Positions 5,936-7,392 of a stretch of DNA of 7,392 nt are shown here, in pieces. Every line of letters starts with the position of its first letter. Within the stretch, counting starts at the first letter, position 1. The stretch spans positions 1 through 7,392 of the forward strand of contig JBEINZ010000164.1 in the NCBI GenBank assembly GCA_040377825.1, in the 5' to 3' direction. The translations under genes were made by a program, and so were the position numbers. This DNA comes from JBEINZ01 sp040377825. Lineage in GTDB: Bacteria; Pseudomonadota; Alphaproteobacteria; Rhizobiales; Ancalomicrobiaceae. The notes beneath the pieces are model-generated. The model was given only the letters and a program-made list of their open reading frames with translations. It was not told the DNA's origin and did no database searches.

Positions 5936-6695
5936 TTTAATGCCGGCGAACAAAGTCGACATTCTGATGTATCACGCGATCGGGCGTGGAACGGGGCCTA
6001 CATTCGTCGATCAGGCGACGTTCAAGATGCAGATGGAACTCATCGTCGAAAGCGGTGCCGCAGTCGTGTCCCTGGACGAAATCGTTGCTTGGCGGGCGGG
6101 AGCCAAGACGTTTCCAGGTCGCGCCATCGCGCTGACCTTTGACGATGGCTTCGCCGATTTCGCCGACATGGCATACCCCATCATCGCCGCAAACGCATTC
6201 CCCGCCGCGGTGTTCCTGCCAACGGAGCGTATCGGCGGTGTCGCGGATTGGCCGGGGGCCAGCCGCCCGCACCGACCATTGCTTTCCTGGACAGCGGTGC
6301 GCGCTCTTGCCGAAGTCGGTATCGATTTCGGCGGGCACGGAGCCACTCATTGTCCGCTTGTCGACCTGCACCCTATTCGTCTCAAAAACGAAATCGAGGG
6401 CGTGCGCAAACGAATTGAGGATGAGACTGGTCGTTCCGCCCTCCATTTTGCCCCGCCATTTGGTCGAGCTGACCTTGCGGCCAAGGCGATGATTGCCCGG
6501 ACGTTCGCATCGTCCTGTGGTACGCGTCTCGCACCACTCGATTTGCGATGTGATCTCCACGACCTCCCGCGCATTGAGATGTGGTACTTTCGTGAACACC
6601 ACCGTTGGCGGGCGTATTTGGCTAGTCGCAATAAGCTTTACTTCACTGCGCGCCAAGTACTGCGAAGTATTCGATCGGCAATCAAGTCTATCTAG
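5919..6695 (+). CDS. NodB-type polysaccharide deacetylase
   Basis: The product has 258 residues from the ATG at 5919, which has GAGAGG ten bases upstream and overlaps the previous gene by 17 bases. An in-frame ATG at 5940, four bases past that gene's stop and preceded by GAGG at 5927-5930, is equally possible; both keep the whole domain. Motifs of carbohydrate esterase family 4 are seen in order: MYHAIG (17-22), TFDDG (73-77) with the catalytic base Asp75 and metal ligand Asp76, the metal-binding His140-x3-His144 in GGHGATHCPL, and FAPPFG (177-182). There is no signal peptide, which suggests a cytoplasmic or membrane-surface enzyme acting on a small or lipid-linked amino sugar rather than on peptidoglycan outside the cell. 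The C-terminus is basic (RQVLRSIRSAIKS). It is last in the operon and is followed by a hairpin and T run. ArnD and NaxD, which deacylate undecaprenyl-phosphate-linked sugars, belong to this superfamily. Confidence 0.88.
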   Translation: MSSRIDLMPANKVDILMYHAIGRGTGPTFVDQATFKMQMELIVESGAAVVSLDEIVAWRAGAKTFPGRAIALTFDDGFADFADMAYPIIAANAFPAAVFLPTERIGGVADWPGASRPHRPLLSWTAVRALAEVGIDFGGHGATHCPLVDLHPIRLKNEIEGVRKRIEDETGRSALHFAPPFGRADLAAKAMIARTFASSCGTRLAPLDLRCDLHDLPRIEMWYFREHHRWRAYLASRNKLYFTARQVLRSIRSAIKSI

Positions 6696-6711
6696 AAATC
6701 GGTTACCAGAT

Positions 6712-6749
6712 CACCGCGCCGACTAGCGCGATCGGTGTCACATTTTTTT
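6712..6749 (+). terminator. Probable rho-independent terminator of the operon
   Basis: CACCG and CGC at 6712-6719 pair with GCG (6726-6728) and CGGTG (6733-6737) around a CGACTA loop, with a four-base bulge on the 3' side; a simpler CGCGC/GCGCG stem is also possible. A run of seven T follows at 6743-6749. The T run is on the plus strand, so it serves the deacetylase operon. It overlaps the last codons of the convergent cytochrome gene. Confidence 0.5.
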
Positions 6750-7139
6750 GCCGCTGGTGTCAAACTGCTTCAGGTAGGCCGTAAGGTCTTCAATCTTCTG
6801 GTCGTCTTTCAGACCAGCGTAGGTCATCTTAGTCCCGGGGATTTTGGCCTTCGGATCTTTGATGTAATCTTTGAAAGTTGCTTCGTCCCAAGTAATCCCG
6901 GAATTTTTATTGCTTTCTGAATAACTATAACCGGGCACTGAACCGGATTTACGTCCCATTAGGCCGTTCAGAATCGGGCCGACACCATTCTTTGCGGTTT
7001 CTCCGACCTGATGACATGCACGGCAGACGACAAACGCCTTCTCGCCGGCAGCTGCGTCTTGAGCTCGTGTTGAGCTATTGCCTGCGAGGGCTGCAAAACT
7101 GACCGTAACGAAAGCTACGATGTTCGCAAACTTATGCAT
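6738..7139 (-). CDS. Exported monohaem class I cytochrome c
   Basis: The product has 133 residues. A signal peptide is seen at the N-terminus (MHKF, then a hydrophobic stretch to about residue 20), with likely cleavage at STRA-QDAA near 26/27. The mature part holds the haem-binding CRACH (39-43) and a methionine ligand in IPGTKMTYAGL (Met105), with GVGPILNGLMGRKSG and YIKDPKAKIPG typical of the c2/mitochondrial cytochrome c type. The haem is attached in the periplasm, where the protein would shuttle electrons to an oxidase, reductase or dehydrogenase. The start at 7139 was chosen because AAGGAG (complement of 7147-7152) lies seven bases before it and the signal peptide begins there; an upstream in-frame ATG at 7172 adds eleven polar residues and has no comparable ribosome site. 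It converges on the operon and shows no functional link to it. Confidence 0.92.
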   Translation of the reverse strand: MHKFANIVAFVTVSFAALAGNSSTRAQDAAAGEKAFVVCRACHQVGETAKNGVGPILNGLMGRKSGSVPGYSYSESNKNSGITWDEATFKDYIKDPKAKIPGTKMTYAGLKDDQKIEDLTAYLKQFDTSGKKM

Positions 7140-7292
7140 GCTTTGTCTCCTTGAACAATGTCGTTCATCCAACTGAGGCCTCGACGGCGATGTTGTTCGA
7201 TTTCCCGCGAACTAACCTAACAGAACTCGGCGCCATGACCGCGGGAGGCTTTCTTAAAATAGGATCAAGTTCGCTACGATGATAGCCAAATT

Positions 7293-7392
7293 ATGGATCA
7301 GTTAACCATGCGTGCCCCTCAGCGTCACTCACGCGAAAATGACGATGTCCTGACGAGAGAATACTTCTATCTTTGTTGCGCGATCGACTCGG
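7293..7392 (+). CDS. Possible start of an unknown gene (truncated by window edge)
   Basis: From ATG at 7293 a frame of 33 codons (MDQLTMRAPQRHSREND...) stays open to the window end; a second ATG follows at 7308. No good ribosome site is seen before either one and the residues match no family that can be recognised. It may be chance, but the region between the divergent cytochrome start and the window end is where a divergent gene could begin. Confidence 0.2.
   Translation, partial: MDQLTMRAPQRHSRENDDVLTREYFYLCCAIDS

Noticed and set aside
5937..6656. Long open frame of 239 codons on the minus strand
   Set aside because: It is antisense to the deacetylase, whose catalytic motifs are all present, and its translation has no recognisable domain; such frames are common in GC-rich DNA.
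7140..7172. Longer N-terminus for the cytochrome c from ATG at 7172
   Set aside because: The added residues are polar and would precede the signal peptide, and the strong AAGGAG ribosome site lies before the ATG at 7139.

Overview
This window most likely comes from a GC-rich alphaproteobacterium of the Hyphomicrobiales type. That assignment is an inference from codon usage, from an IS5-family (IS427-like) transposase typical of that group, and from a small c2/mitochondrial-type cytochrome c. No rRNA, tRNA or CRISPR array is visible.

Layout. (1) 2-994, plus strand: the C-terminal part of a polytopic membrane protein that resembles GT39/ArnT-type lipid-linked-sugar transferases, cut by the left window edge. 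(2) About 1000-1377, minus strand: the C-terminal remnant of a GT4 glycosyltransferase. It carries an in-frame amber codon and has no N-terminal half, so it is a pseudogene. (3) 1378-2242: a complete but dead IS5-family element with clear terminal inverted repeats and a TA on each side. Its transposase is disabled by an Asp-to-Tyr change at the first DDE position and by a frameshift. (4) 2243-2449: an AT-rich intergenic stretch holding a 20-base imperfect palindrome that could be an operator. (5) 2450-6695: a compact four-gene plus-strand operon made of a membrane-anchored GT2 glycosyltransferase, an LPG-synthase-TM/flippase-like membrane protein, an FAD-dependent oxidoreductase and a NodB-type polysaccharide deacetylase. 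Junctions are a 1-nt gap, a 4-nt ATGA overlap and a short overlap or small gap, followed by a probable rho-independent terminator. (6) 6738-7139, minus strand: an exported monohaem cytochrome c, convergent with the operon. (7) 7140-7392: the upstream region of the cytochrome gene and possibly the beginning of another plus-strand gene.

How the genes may work together (inference). A GT2 enzyme of the polyprenyl-phosphate sugar type could load a sugar on a lipid carrier. The deacetylase could remove an N-acyl group, the membrane protein could help translocation, the FAD enzyme could alter the sugar or another component, and a GT39 protein, perhaps the upstream one, could transfer the product to its acceptor outside the membrane. 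This resembles the known ArnC/ArnD/ArnT and FlmF2/NaxD/FlmK lipid A modification routes, but adds an FAD enzyme they lack. The locus has been rearranged: IS insertion and loss of most of a GT4 gene lie between the GT39 gene and the operon.
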